64,000 nucleotides of DNA, taken from contig CAWIHK010000005.1 of assembly GCA_963835935.1 (NCBI GenBank), positions 1 through 64,000 on the forward strand. The letters are read 5' to 3'. Below, piece after piece: positions 44,058-53,135 of the stretch (its first letter is position 1; each line of letters opens with the position of its first letter). Made by a program: the position numbers and the translations under genes. Under the pieces are notes generated by a model. It did no database searches. It saw nothing but the letters and a program-made list of their open reading frames with translations, and was not told the origin of the DNA. The DNA is from CAWIHK01 sp963835935 (GTDB lineage: Bacteria; Bacteroidota; Ignavibacteria; UBA10030; CAVZMI01).

Positions 44058-45539
44058 ATGGAGCAGATGGAATCGATCCTTCAAAAGTCGCGCGACATGA
44101 GCCCGGAAGAGTTTAAAAAATATGGACATCAGTTGATCGACTGGGTCGCAGACTATTTATGCAACACCGAGAAGAACGATGTTCTTACCAAAATGCAGCC
44201 GGGAGAAATCAGAGAAAAACTTCCAGCGGCGGCGCCGGAACACGGTGAACCGCTTGAAAAAGTAATCGAAGATTTTCAATCCATCATCGTACCCGGCATG
44301 ACGCACTGGAATCATCCGGGATTCTTTGCTTACTTCGGCATCACTTCAAGCGGCCCGGGAATTCTTGGCGAGTTATTAATTGCTGCATTGAACAACAACG
44401 GAATGTTGTGGCGTTCAGGGCCTGCGGCAACCGAACTGGAGCAAACGGTGCTCGATTGGCTCCGACAATTGATCAATCTTCCGGAAGATTTTTTCGGCAT
44501 CATAAACGATACAGGATCGGTCTCGACGCTGGTTGCAATCGCGGCGGCGCGTGAAGCTTTGAATATGCATATTCGGGAAGAAGGAATGAGCGGCCGGACA
44601 GATCTTCCGCTTTTACGTTTGTATGCATCAGAACATGCCCACTCATCGGTTGAAAAAGGAGCGATCACGCTCGGCATCGGCCAGGCCGGCATGCAGTATA
44701 TCGCATGCGATGATGAATTTCGAATGCGGCCCGATCTTCTTGAAAAACAAATAAAAGAAGATATTGAAAAAGGTTGGAAACCGTTTTGTGTTGTAGCAAC
44801 TATCGGTACGACATCGATGACGAGCGTCGATCCGGTTTCCGCAATCGCCGACATCTGCAAAAAATATAATCTCTGGCTGCACATCGATGGCGCTTACGGA
44901 GGAGTTGCCGGAATGCTTCCGGAAAAACGTTGGGCGTTCGAAGGAGTCGACTGGGCGGATTCGCTTGTCGTCAATCCGCACAAATGGCTTTTTGTTCCGC
45001 TTGATCTCAGCGTTTTGTACTGCCGGAAACCGGATATCTTACGCCGGGCATTCAGTCTGATACCGGAATATTTACGAACGCCGGAAGAAGATCGTGTCGT
45101 AAATTATATGGATTACGGGATTCAACTCGGCCGCCGGTTTCGTTCACTGAAATTGTGGATGGTGATGCGATATTTCGGGGCAGAAGGATTACGCGAGAGA
45201 ATTGCAGGCCATTGCGCTATGGCTCAGGAACTCCGCTCTTGGATTGCAAATAATCCGCGGTTTGAAATTTTAGCGCCGACTCCGTTTAGTGTAGTTTGCT
45301 TTCGTTATATTCCATCTTACACGCCGGAGAACAACAAAGAAGAGTATCTCGAAAAATTCAACACACGGTTACTCGATGCAGTGAATGCAAGCGGCGAAGT
45401 TTTTTTATCACACACAAAATTGAATGGAAAATATACTATTCGAATAGCAATTGGAAATTTAAAAACGACGCTGCATCATGTTCGCAGAGCTTATGAGTTA
45501 TTATGCGAGCATGGAATAAAACTTGAGGATATAATTTAA
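44058..45539 (+). CDS. PLP-dependent group II amino-acid decarboxylase (AADC-like)
   Basis: The protein has 493 residues, full length for aromatic-L-amino-acid decarboxylases. The N-terminus MSPEEFKKYGHQLIDWVADYL is typical. His195 in SEHAHSSVEK stacks on the cofactor, Asp277 in HIDGAYGG binds the pyridine nitrogen, and Lys309 in NPHKW forms the Schiff base. The family decarboxylates Trp, Tyr, DOPA, Phe or related amino acids to amines. The substrate here is not determined. GGGAGGG precedes the start. The gene is a single unit or couples to the DUF6263-like gene upstream. Confidence 0.92.
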   Translation: MEQMESILQKSRDMSPEEFKKYGHQLIDWVADYLCNTEKNDVLTKMQPGEIREKLPAAAPEHGEPLEKVIEDFQSIIVPGMTHWNHPGFFAYFGITSSGPGILGELLIAALNNNGMLWRSGPAATELEQTVLDWLRQLINLPEDFFGIINDTGSVSTLVAIAAAREALNMHIREEGMSGRTDLPLLRLYASEHAHSSVEKGAITLGIGQAGMQYIACDDEFRMRPDLLEKQIKEDIEKGWKPFCVVATIGTTSMTSVDPVSAIADICKKYNLWLHIDGAYGGVAGMLPEKRWAFEGVDWADSLVVNPHKWLFVPLDLSVLYCRKPDILRRAFSLIPEYLRTPEEDRVVNYMDYGIQLGRRFRSLKLWMVMRYFGAEGLRERIAGHCAMAQELRSWIANNPRFEILAPTPFSVVCFRYIPSYTPENNKEEYLEKFNTRLLDAVNASGEVFLSHTKLNGKYTIRIAIGNLKTTLHHVRRAYELLCEHGIKLEDII

Positions 45540-45788
45540 CGAATTTTATAAAAATATTTCGTTTTACCTATTGACAACTTCACAAGTTTTTCATATCCTT
45601 GAAAAGCAACAGCACATCAAGTTTTATAGCAACAACTTCTGTCAAAATAAATAATGATGTTTGACTTCTTAGTAAAGAGGAGTAAGCATATTTATGAACA
45701 GACATAGAGTTAAAGCACCACCTGATAGAAAGAATGAATTTATTTTCATTTACATCTTATTATTTATGTCAAGGAGAACTATGAGCTT

Positions 45789-48701
45789 ATGAACACTCGC
45801 AAAGATTCTTCCGCAATCTTTAAAAAAGATCATAGTTTAATGGGTCAATTTATTTTTCAAATTATTTTCATTGGAATTATTTCATTTTTTGTACATGTTC
45901 AATTTCTCCGTGCCCAAATTCGGATTCAGGATAGAGTGGAGATATCACCACAAAAACAGATGATTATCGATACCACATGCATTTTGAATAATAAACTTCC
46001 CAAAATAAACGGTACTGGAAAGACTCCTAAAATACAATCTACAATTAACCTGCCATCGAGAGGCAAAGTTTATGTAGAGGTTGTCGATGGCGCTGCCGCG
46101 GCACAAATCGATTTGGTAATGAGATCGCCTGACAATATATTACTTGTGGGGGATGCAAATTCGCATCACGGATTTAATTGGAGATCGCCCACTTATAAGG
46201 CCGGTTCGAATATCGATATAGGAATTACCTGGTACTATTGTGATGTTACAGGTTCTGAATATGGGGTTATTCAGACGCAATTGGATAGCTCGACGTACGA
46301 ACTTGATTTTGAAGATATGGGAATTGAGCCATGGTATGTTGATTTGATGGTACGTGTTACAATTATCAACACAATCGATCATTATGAAGTTGTTGTAAAA
46401 CCAGATACTCTGCTCGCTGGTAAAAGTGGCACTGTATTCGTTCAGGCAAAAGATGAAAATAATGTGGATGTGACTGAATCAACAGACAATACTATATTGT
46501 CAATGTGGGTGCCGGATGCATCTGATAATTCGACTGACCGTATCGTGCCGGCGCCTTTACAAAAGAAGGTAAAAAAAGATAAACTAAAAGTTACTTCTAT
46601 AAAAAAAACCTTCTCTGACCCGCAAGCAATTGACGGATACTTATGCGATCCAGGAGGGACAGAAGGCGCGGAGATTTATAATGTTCCATACCAAGTAGCG
46701 AATGGATCCGGAATAACTTATGTAGCAGATGGAGATTCTTTGTATGCAATACGGGAAACTATGGTCCCAGTAGGTGTTTGGGATTTTTATGGCAGGTCTG
46801 GTACTGGGACGGTTGTGGTGAAAGGTATTTCATTTCTCACATTATATACAAGTCCCGATACAATTGCGTATAAACGGAAATCACATATCACTGCTGATTT
46901 AAGGGATCAGGATGGAAATATAATTACACCGACAACACCGATTCTTTTGAATATCAATTTAACTTATGAAGGAATTGACTATGGAGATATCATAGTAAGC
47001 AGCGTCGTGGGTAAAGATCAACAAGAAAAATTAAAAATCAGTCAATCGAAAAAGACTACTCCGAAACTGCAGGATTATAACGGGCCGCACGGACATCTCG
47101 TTTCTCCGGATGGACAAGAAGGAGAGCAATTAAGCAATATACCATTCGAGACGCTCCGGGATGTTGGAATCGATTATATCGCAGACGGATCTGAATTCGA
47201 TGTAACATATGAAAGCCAATGGAAATTAAAAATCTCGGCGAAGCAGCCTGATTTTCCATACAATAGAGATGCAAAAGAAGTTTTTGTAAGTACCAAGTAC
47301 GATTTAGATGTTCAGATTAATCCCGACACCTTACACCCCGGAGAACAAGCAATAGTGAGCGTTCAGAAACGTTATAAAGATGGAACGGTTGAAGCGTTTC
47401 CTCCGGATCAATTGTTCGAAGTTGGGACTGTAGAAGGCTGTATGGCTGGTCACTTAGTTGTAGGCGGAGCATCTGGAAATTATTTCAAGGATGTGATGCA
47501 GCCGTTTACATTTGTTGCCGACACAACAGTAGATAGCACAGGCACGGAAGTAAAAATACAGGTCGGAGTGAATGCTAACGGCGGTGGAATGTTAGGTTCT
47601 GTCCATAATAAACCCGGCGACAAGACAAAAAAACAGGACGCACTTCAATTGTCGATGAAAGGGACGTCTGGGAATCCATCCCTTGGGGAAAAGAAAAATA
47701 AAATAAAGGATGGCGAGACGTGTGGGGATGGACAGTTTGAAAATTCAAAACAGGGTTCTGTAAATGCGGAGGTAGAATTAAAACCGGAATTGGTAGTAAC
47801 AATTCCAAAAGATGAATTCTTTATCGATGGTACACCTAAAATGCCTGACTTAAAAGAAATCACTGCTACGGTGAAAAATTATAAAGGAAAAGTAAAGTAT
47901 CATTATCAACTCACAGTCAAATGGGCGCCACCAGGTTCTGTCCTTGATTATACTCAAGGATATGGTGAAGGAAAAGATTATTATCTTGAAGCAGATGCTA
48001 AAGACGAAACACCATTACCAATTGATTGGAAAACCGGTATACGTGGTGGAGATGAAACAGAACTTTCTGTAGATGCTGTCTTAGAAAAAGAAAATAAGGC
48101 CCTACCGACAAATGTTCAAAATAATAAGTTTGAAATATTAGGTGAGAATCCGTCATTATCAACAATGCTTTCTACATTGAATGGAACTAAATATGAGGCA
48201 ATAGCACGCATGGAAAGTAATTTTAATCATTTTGGATATTACGAACCAAGATGCAATTCAGAACCAAATTTACCGATTCAAGGTGGCGATCCAAATGATA
48301 TCGGAGTAATGCAAATTAACAAGCCGTCTGATGATGAAGTAATATGGAATTGGACCGCGAATGTTGGATGTGGAAAGAATATGCTTAATTTTGCACTTGG
48401 TGATGCAGCAGTATATCATTTATATTATCCAGATTCGACGGGAACAGCCAAGGATAATCCTTTATCTTCACAGGATCCGTATAATCAACAGCTCATTGAA
48501 GCCTATTGTGAATATAACGGAGGATATACTCGCTGGTATTGGGATTGGATGCCTGGCGATCCCATAAAAGATGAAGCAGGCGAATGGGTTAGAAGTAATG
48601 ATAAAGTAGGAAAAAATAAAAAACAACAAGATAAATGTATATCATCAAGAGACTATGCAGACGATGTATATTATAACTATTATCTTCATCCAGATTGGTA
48701 A
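45789..48701 (+). CDS. Large exported protein: Ig-like modules with C-terminal lysozyme-like (SLT) domain
   Basis: The protein has 970 residues and I do not recognise it as a known full-length family. An N-terminal hydrophobic segment (about 17-42, ending RAQI) serves as signal or anchor. At least three Ig/big-like modules share a motif with PDTL: VVKPDTLLAGKSGTV, YTSPDTIAYKRKSHI, INPDTLHPGEQAIV. The C-terminal 170 residues look like a transglycosylase SLT/goose-lysozyme fold: YEAIARMESNFNHFG with the likely catalytic Glu809, then GVMQIN and a late ALGDAAVYHLY helix. It may bind or cut peptidoglycan. It ends without the sorting domain seen elsewhere. ATG 45789 lies twelve bases after AAGGAGA. 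The next gene starts 18 bp downstream. Confidence 0.7.
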   Translation: MNTRKDSSAIFKKDHSLMGQFIFQIIFIGIISFFVHVQFLRAQIRIQDRVEISPQKQMIIDTTCILNNKLPKINGTGKTPKIQSTINLPSRGKVYVEVVDGAAAAQIDLVMRSPDNILLVGDANSHHGFNWRSPTYKAGSNIDIGITWYYCDVTGSEYGVIQTQLDSSTYELDFEDMGIEPWYVDLMVRVTIINTIDHYEVVVKPDTLLAGKSGTVFVQAKDENNVDVTESTDNTILSMWVPDASDNSTDRIVPAPLQKKVKKDKLKVTSIKKTFSDPQAIDGYLCDPGGTEGAEIYNVPYQVANGSGITYVADGDSLYAIRETMVPVGVWDFYGRSGTGTVVVKGISFLTLYTSPDTIAYKRKSHITADLRDQDGNIITPTTPILLNINLTYEGIDYGDIIVSSVVGKDQQEKLKISQSKKTTPKLQDYNGPHGHLVSPDGQEGEQLSNIPFETLRDVGIDYIADGSEFDVTYESQWKLKISAKQPDFPYNRDAKEVFVSTKYDLDVQINPDTLHPGEQAIVSVQKRYKDGTVEAFPPDQLFEVGTVEGCMAGHLVVGGASGNYFKDVMQPFTFVADTTVDSTGTEVKIQVGVNANGGGMLGSVHNKPGDKTKKQDALQLSMKGTSGNPSLGEKKNKIKDGETCGDGQFENSKQGSVNAEVELKPELVVTIPKDEFFIDGTPKMPDLKEITATVKNYKGKVKYHYQLTVKWAPPGSVLDYTQGYGEGKDYYLEADAKDETPLPIDWKTGIRGGDETELSVDAVLEKENKALPTNVQNNKFEILGENPSLSTMLSTLNGTKYEAIARMESNFNHFGYYEPRCNSEPNLPIQGGDPNDIGVMQINKPSDDEVIWNWTANVGCGKNMLNFALGDAAVYHLYYPDSTGTAKDNPLSSQDPYNQQLIEAYCEYNGGYTRWYWDWMPGDPIKDEAGEWVRSNDKVGKNKKQQDKCISSRDYADDVYYNYYLHPDW

Positions 48702-48719
48702 TAAAATTATGAGGGCAAT

Positions 48720-51485
48720 ATGATAATCAAAAAGAGTTTTTGGACTAAATTGATTTTACTAATTTCTTTTACGATGCCAGTATTTGCACAACCATATTAT
48801 TACCACAATAAGGGAAATGATTCCACAATTCAGATCTGGCAATTTAATTTACAAAGTGGAGTTGATAACCTTTTCTATTCAGATTATGGTTATTTCAATG
48901 GAGATATTACATGGGATCCGACCCAAAGTTGGTTATTTCTATTTGGAGATGTAGGTGATCGCGATTATCCTATTTTTGTTATTGACGTGCTAAATACACA
49001 CCAAATTCAGGCACCACTTCATCGTTTCCCGGAGCAAGATACCTCACAAAAAATTGGTAGAGTTCAGTTTTTTCATAATCAACTAATCGAACAAGATTCC
49101 TCCCAAAAAATCGGCAAGGTTCAGTCATTTTCAAGATTTAATCATCTGGCCCGAAATGGTAAAAGCATTATTGATGGAATCGTATTTAATCTTGTCAAAA
49201 ATGTTTTCTACGTGACATGGTCAACAGATTTTCTGAGATCTGATTATTCAAGTTCGTGGAGTAATATTTTCAAATTTCAAAAGACAGCAATTTATGATGC
49301 TTCAATATTTAAACTCGTAGACAGCCTTCCAGTATTGCCAGCTTGGATAACATCTATTAGTTCTGTTTCTGATGATGGCGATTATTTATACATGGAGAAT
49401 AGGAATAATCAGAAAGCCCAAGCGATAGGAAAATATTCATTACTTGCAAAACAATTAATTATTAATAAAAAATTATCAGATATTTATGTGCCGGGGGGAT
49501 ACAAAGATGTAGATGATAGTAAAAAAGGGAAATTTCTTTTACAGTTTTTATATCCAAGTATGAACCTTGCAGATAAAAAATTTGCAGTATATGATATTGA
49601 TCGAGATACCACGTATGCAATTATTCCATTTCCTCCAGTTGCCAATGGTTCAATATCAAGCGATGGTAAATATGTAATTATCGAAGAAACGCCGGTGAAT
49701 CCTGATCATGAAACTGAGTCAGATAGATATTATCATCCTGGAAGAATTGATATTTTTGATGGCAAAAGTGGCAAACTTATCCAAAAACTCCAACTTCCAC
49801 CTGACGGAAAAGTTTTAGTTTTTGATAATTATCCTAATATGCTGTATTACTATTTACCCAACGAACAACGCTCAATCAACATAGATCTCTCGAAATTAGC
49901 GCCACCAACAGGTTGCGCTGTTAAACTTATCAATAGTGTCGATAATACACTCACCACCGGCTCACTCCAATACTACGAAGGCGCTTGGAAAGACGCTGTC
50001 AATAATAACGACGGCACCTTCACCGTCAACACAACACAAAAAACTGTCAGCTTGCGAATGACTTACGAGTACGTCACGCAAACAAAATCAAATGTAACTG
50101 TGGGAACAGATACAATTGTTTTTCAAACTATGAATGCACAGATAAAACTTCAAAATAGCAAAGGAATACTAATCGATACCGGTTCAGTGCAATATTATGC
50201 CGGCGCCTGGAGAAATCTTGGTACAACAACAAACGGAATCACCACGAAAGAACTGTTGCCAAGTAATTATTCCTTCAGAGTGACTTATGCTTATGCGAGC
50301 ACGGATAAACAGCAGGATATCGGTGTTGATCCGGTTGTAGTGTTCCAGACCGTTAATGCAAACATGCAATTAAAAAACAGTCAGGGAACTTTGATTGATA
50401 CAGCAATTGTGCAGTATTACTCAGGAGCGTGGAGGGATTTCGGAATTACATCAGGCGGAATTGCAACGAAAGAATTGCTCCCAAATAATTACTCGTTCAA
50501 AATGACTTATGCATTTGCAAGCAAAGATAAACAGCAAGATTTAAGTACAAACCCAATCGTCGTATTCCAGACCGTTAACGCAAACGTACAATTGCAAAAT
50601 AGTCTGGGAAATCTCATCCCTGCCCCTTCGGGGGATCAAGGAACCGTGCAATATTATTCCGGCGCCTGGAGAGATTTTGGCATTACTTCAAATGGTGTGG
50701 CGACAAAAGAGTTGTTGCCAAACAATTATAGTTTCAGAATGACGTACGCTTTTGCCAGCAATGATAAGCAACAGGATTTAAGTGCCAACCCAATGGTTGT
50801 ATTCAACACAGTAAATGCCGCAGTTCAATTACAAAACAGTCAGGGAGCTTTGATTGATACTGGAGCGGTGCAGTATTATTCCGGTGCATGGCGAGATTTG
50901 GGGGTAACATCAGGCGGAATCGCGACTAAGGAATTATTGCCGAACAATTACTCGTTCAGGATGAGCTATGCTTATGCGAGTAAAGATTTACAGCAGAATA
51001 TCGGAACAAATGCCACGGTTGTATTCAAGACTGTGAATGCAACGGTTCAACTATTGAATAGTCTCGGAAATCCGATAGATCAGGGAACGGTTCAATATTA
51101 CTCCGGAGCATGGAGAAGCTTCGGGATAACGGCGAACGGAATAGCAACGAAAGAACTTTTACCGAACAATTATTCATTCAGGATGACGAATGAATATATC
51201 TCGCTCGATAAAGCACAGGATATTTCAACGAATAACATTGTGAATTATTCGACAGTCTTGTGTACTATCAAAGTAAACGACTCACAAAACCAACCGGTGA
51301 ATAACGCACTGGCAAGTTATTACTCCGGATCATGGCGTCAGATCGGCACGACAGTGAACGGAATAGTAACAAAAGAATTATTGCCGGTGAATTTATCGTT
51401 CAGGATAAAATCCGGGACAACACAGTTGGATAAGTCGCAGAATTTATTGACGAATAATGTAGTTGAGTTTGTGTTACAACCATGA
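48720..51485 (+). CDS. Large secreted repeat protein (seven 74-residue C-terminal repeats)
   Basis: The protein has 921 residues. A signal peptide ends at PVFAQ. Residues 25 to about 395 are beta-rich, with WD40-like or TolB-like features (FLFGDVGDRDYP, SSVSDDGDYLYM, GSISSDGKYVII), suggesting a propeller. From residue 398 seven tandem repeats of about 74 residues follow, each with VQYYSGAWRDFG, ATKELLPNNYSFRMTYAYAS and KQQDI. No sorting domain is present. Repeats 2-6 are close to one another, repeat 1 and repeat 7 more diverged, as expected for expansion by unequal exchange. A transcript shared with the lysozyme-fused gene 18 bp upstream is very likely. Function unknown; a surface or adhesin-like role is a guess. 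Confidence 0.75.
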   Translation: MIIKKSFWTKLILLISFTMPVFAQPYYYHNKGNDSTIQIWQFNLQSGVDNLFYSDYGYFNGDITWDPTQSWLFLFGDVGDRDYPIFVIDVLNTHQIQAPLHRFPEQDTSQKIGRVQFFHNQLIEQDSSQKIGKVQSFSRFNHLARNGKSIIDGIVFNLVKNVFYVTWSTDFLRSDYSSSWSNIFKFQKTAIYDASIFKLVDSLPVLPAWITSISSVSDDGDYLYMENRNNQKAQAIGKYSLLAKQLIINKKLSDIYVPGGYKDVDDSKKGKFLLQFLYPSMNLADKKFAVYDIDRDTTYAIIPFPPVANGSISSDGKYVIIEETPVNPDHETESDRYYHPGRIDIFDGKSGKLIQKLQLPPDGKVLVFDNYPNMLYYYLPNEQRSINIDLSKLAPPTGCAVKLINSVDNTLTTGSLQYYEGAWKDAVNNNDGTFTVNTTQKTVSLRMTYEYVTQTKSNVTVGTDTIVFQTMNAQIKLQNSKGILIDTGSVQYYAGAWRNLGTTTNGITTKELLPSNYSFRVTYAYASTDKQQDIGVDPVVVFQTVNANMQLKNSQGTLIDTAIVQYYSGAWRDFGITSGGIATKELLPNNYSFKMTYAFASKDKQQDLSTNPIVVFQTVNANVQLQNSLGNLIPAPSGDQGTVQYYSGAWRDFGITSNGVATKELLPNNYSFRMTYAFASNDKQQDLSANPMVVFNTVNAAVQLQNSQGALIDTGAVQYYSGAWRDLGVTSGGIATKELLPNNYSFRMSYAYASKDLQQNIGTNATVVFKTVNATVQLLNSLGNPIDQGTVQYYSGAWRSFGITANGIATKELLPNNYSFRMTNEYISLDKAQDISTNNIVNYSTVLCTIKVNDSQNQPVNNALASYYSGSWRQIGTTVNGIVTKELLPVNLSFRIKSGTTQLDKSQNLLTNNVVEFVLQP
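49911..51482 (+). repeat. Seven tandem coding repeats of about 222 bp
   Basis: The repeats encode the C-terminal modules of the 921-residue protein. Repeats 2 to 6 are similar at the DNA level as well as in protein (for example recurring AATTATTC-type codons before CAGGATGAC), so they can recombine. Repeat 4 has a 15-base insertion. Confidence 0.85.
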
Positions 51486-51796
51486 TATTTCCATATAATC
51501 ATAAAGATACCACCCCGCTGTTGTTACGACGTTTGAAAAGAGCCGAAAGATTTTTTTTAGGCGGGGTTATGAATTTTTATTATGCTGTTTCTATAAAGAT
51601 ATCGTCCCCCGGCAACGGAAAATGCGAAAAAGGGGGACTCTCCGCCTGAGATTGATAAGTTATCAAATCCCAGAAGGACGGAATATTGTTTGAAAGATAT
51701 AAATTTAAATAGATAATAAACTCCGGACTTGTTCGCCGAAACAAAGTGAAGGCGGAAGGAGTGGCATCTGAAAAAATTACAACTATTGAGGAACGT
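51486..51796. other. 311-bp intergenic region with two GC-rich inverted repeats
   Basis: ACCCCGC (51512-51518) pairs with GCGGGGT (51561-51567), and GTCCCCC (51604-51610) pairs perfectly with GGGGGAC (51632-51638) around a 21-nt loop. These stand out in AT-rich surroundings. The first could act in termination of the repeat-protein gene (it contains ATTTTTTTTAG in the loop); the second lies between genes and has no assigned role. The promoter of the next gene is presumably at 51700-51790. Confidence 0.45.
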
Positions 51797-52501
51797 ATGA
51801 AATTATTTCTTTCCATCATCATTTTGTGTTTCCCCTTCATTCTCATTGCCGGTGAGACACAGAAGTCAAATCAAATTCCGTACAACTCAAAAGGGAACGT
51901 TATTGCGCTGACGGTGGAGAATTCCGCAGAAATCACGGCGAAGAATGTAACGGTTGAAATTAATAATCCGCCAAAATGGATGAGGTTTGATTCAACCACA
52001 ATCGTCCTCAGCGATATTCTCTCAAAAAAAACGAAGGATGCAGAATTCACATTCTCGGTAGAACGAGGCGCACCGGTTGGAAAAGAACAGAAACTTAATT
52101 TCAGAATCACGAGTATTGATAAACCGGCTTTGCAAAAAGATGGACGCAAGGCTCGCTTAAGTTCGATTAAACCGGTTACTCAGGAATGGACAAAGGAGAT
52201 ATTGGTAACGGTTGAAGCGCCGAAGGAATTTTATCTTTACGACAACTTTCCCAACCCGTTTAACCCAACAACGAAAATCGCATTTGAAATACCGAAGCAA
52301 TCGGAAGTACGAGTTATTATTTACGATATTCTTGGACGAATCGTGAAGCAACTCGTAGATGAAACCAGGGAAGCCGGTTATTATGAATACACTTGGGACG
52401 GAAGAAACGATCACGGAGCGACAGTGTCTTCCGGGTTATATTTTTGTCGTGTGAGTACTCAGAACTGGCATGCAGTTAAAAAGATGGTGATGGCGAAATG
52501 A
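51797..52501 (+). CDS. Secreted protein with C-terminal sorting domain
   Basis: The protein has 234 residues from ATG 51797, with GAGGA upstream; the longer frame from 51746 has no signal peptide at its start. Residues 1-18 are a signal peptide (SIIILCFPFILIAG). The middle (about 19-150) is an NEW3/Ig-like beta domain (SAEITAKNVTVEINNPPKWM). The C-terminal 85 residues are a type A sorting domain (NFPNPFNPTTKIAFEIP, ending VKKMVMAK). No enzymatic motif is seen; the protein is likely a small surface or binding protein. Confidence 0.85.
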   Translation: MKLFLSIIILCFPFILIAGETQKSNQIPYNSKGNVIALTVENSAEITAKNVTVEINNPPKWMRFDSTTIVLSDILSKKTKDAEFTFSVERGAPVGKEQKLNFRITSIDKPALQKDGRKARLSSIKPVTQEWTKEILVTVEAPKEFYLYDNFPNPFNPTTKIAFEIPKQSEVRVIIYDILGRIVKQLVDETREAGYYEYTWDGRNDHGATVSSGLYFCRVSTQNWHAVKKMVMAK

Positions 52502-52560
52502 ATATGTTGTCATTAAGCACTAAGACGTCAGAACAAAAAAATCATTTCACAATACAAAAC

Positions 52561-52582
52561 ACAACGACATTTTCGACGTTGT
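52561..52582. terminator. Bidirectional terminator candidate
   Basis: ACAACG (52561-52566) pairs with CGTTGT (52577-52582) around a 10-nt loop, flanked by AAAAC on the left and CTTTTA on the right. It lies between the convergent sorting-domain protein and VKOR genes. Confidence 0.45.
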
Positions 52583-52585
52583 CTT

Positions 52586-52999
52586 TTACGCGATGATAAG
52601 GAGAATCAATATAACTGCGTTAATTCCATGAACTGTTAAACATAAGACGCAAGCTTTTCTCAATTTCTGCATAAGAACATACGAAAGATAAATTCCTACC
52701 GCAACAGTCACCACCGATACCAGCGCAAGCAAGACATGCATACTATCAAATGCTGATTGCGTGCTGATTGAACAAAGAATAAAAGTGTAATAAAAAATTC
52801 CCACAACCGAATTCGGTATTCGGAGAAGTCGTGCTTCCGGAGCTCTCAAAAGAATTCGGCATGAATCATCGTTCAGCCGGCATGCTTTCATAATTGTTTG
52901 CCTCAACCCGCTATTGTGCGCTGAATCCATGAGCACGAAGAAAATGGAAATACACAACCCGGCCAGAGAAAGCAACAGCAATGCCATTCGTGTCGGCAT
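52586..52999 (-). CDS. Vitamin K epoxide reductase (VKOR) family protein
   Basis: The protein has 137 residues from the ATG at 52999, preceded by AAGGAG; a GTG at 53035 lacks one. Four membrane helices are seen. The VKOR cysteines are present: Cys40 and Cys47 in the loop after helix 1, the conserved Ser64 in IPNSVVG, and the redox pair Cys117-x-x-Cys120 (CVLC). Bacterial VKORs reoxidise a DsbA-like partner and pass electrons to quinones. No fused thioredoxin domain is present and no DsbA gene is adjacent, so its partner is elsewhere. Confidence 0.9.
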   Translation of the reverse strand: MPTRMALLLLSLAGLCISIFFVLMDSAHNSGLRQTIMKACRLNDDSCRILLRAPEARLLRIPNSVVGIFYYTFILCSISTQSAFDSMHVLLALVSVVTVAVGIYLSYVLMQKLRKACVLCLTVHGINAVILILLIIA

Positions 53000-53135
53000 A
53001 CAATTTAGCTTAGCTCCTTGAAAACAAATGTCCACTGTAATTGTATTTTACTTGTGGTATTCAAATTAATATTTTCGTTTATTGTAAAAATAATTTCTAT
53101 CTAGTTGAATCAATAATAATCAAAATATCGACATT

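Noticed and set aside
44330..44884. 184-codon minus-strand frame inside the decarboxylase gene
   Set aside because: Opposite-strand shadow of a conserved gene, rich in Ser and Cys as expected for such shadows.
49911..51482. CRISPR-like regular repeats
   Set aside because: The 222-bp units are coding, variable and have no spacers.
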